In this document: one piece after another, positions 12,994 to 13,027 of the stretch
How positions within the stretch are numbered: position 1 is the first letter of the stretch
How the letters are laid out: every line of letters starts with the position of its first letter
Assembly: GCA_964649665.1 (NCBI GenBank)
Contig: CAZYPU010000031.1
Span: 1-13,027 of the forward strand
Length of the DNA stretch: 13,027 nucleotides
Direction of reading: 5' to 3'
Source of the DNA: CAZYPU01 sp964649665
GTDB taxonomy: Bacteria > Omnitrophota > Gorgyraeia > JABMRN01 > RBG-13-46-9
Notes under the pieces: model-generated
Seen by the model: only the letters and a program-made list of their open reading frames with translations
Database searches by the model: none
What the model was told of the DNA's origin: nothing
Position numbers and translations under genes: made by a program

Positions 12994-13027
12994 ATCCTGA
13001 GGCACCGACGGTGCCGAAGGATCTCAA
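12993..13027. repeat. REP-like unit cut by the window end (copy 4)
   Basis: ATCCT (12994-12998) pairs with AGGAT (13018-13022), with the same tandem G.A step (12999-13000 with 13016-13017). GGCACC (13001-13006) pairs with GGTGCC (13010-13015) around GAC. It matches 4597-4631, with an A-T to C-G compensated pair in the stem. The inverted partner unit should follow outside the window. Confidence 0.75.

Overview
The window is a densely packed stretch of bacterial chromosome with eleven genes, all on the + strand. It encodes lipopolysaccharide (LPS) machinery (a lipid A acyltransferase, an LptC-type protein and LptB), so the organism is a Gram-negative diderm. A long SerA next to a class V aminotransferase, a NifV/Re-citrate-synthase-type enzyme, a membrane pyrophosphatase, roughly even base composition and many intergenic palindromes together suggest an uncultivated anaerobic lineage such as Omnitrophota. 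That placement is an inference from gene content and general look, not a proof.

Layout: (1) 96-2625, envelope genes: a lauroyl-acyltransferase-like protein, an LptC protein with an OstA-like tail, and the LPS-export ATPase LptB. (2) 2638-4538, protein folding and turnover: trigger factor and ClpP, without clpX behind them. (3) 4703-8701, carbon and amino acid metabolism: an alanine-glyoxylate/serine-pyruvate type aminotransferase, phosphoglycerate dehydrogenase (SerA) and a homocitrate/Re-citrate synthase-like enzyme. (4) 8801-9400, a small secreted proline-rich protein of unknown function. (5) 9415-10692, adenylosuccinate synthase PurA. (6) 10838-12934, membrane pyrophosphatase HppA, probably K+-dependent. 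No tRNA, rRNA, CRISPR array or transposase was seen, and no stretch over 300 bases lacks a gene.

The most unusual content lies between the genes. A family of palindromic repeats occupies most gaps longer than about 60 bases. The core unit is about 40 nt: conserved arms (TGTCATYCTGA ... GAAGRATCT), a conserved tandem G.A mismatch, a stem whose sequence differs between copies but whose pairing is kept, and usually a GNA triloop closed by C-G. Two units in inverted orientation make one element (1792-1871, 4597-4681, 10718-10809, and one cut by the window end). Two elements, behind clpP and hppA, carry an extra 60-nt outer hairpin. These two copies differ by compensatory base changes, which indicates selection on folding. 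Several genes end inside or exactly at the edge of such repeats, so the repeat supplies the stop codon.

How the genes work together: the aminotransferase and SerA plausibly form a serine-synthesis pair (3-phosphoglycerate oxidation, then transamination), and the acyl-transfer enzyme behind them would feed 2-oxoglutarate or related 2-oxo acids. LpxL-like, LptC and LptB serve LPS assembly and export. HppA recovers energy from pyrophosphate made by biosynthesis.
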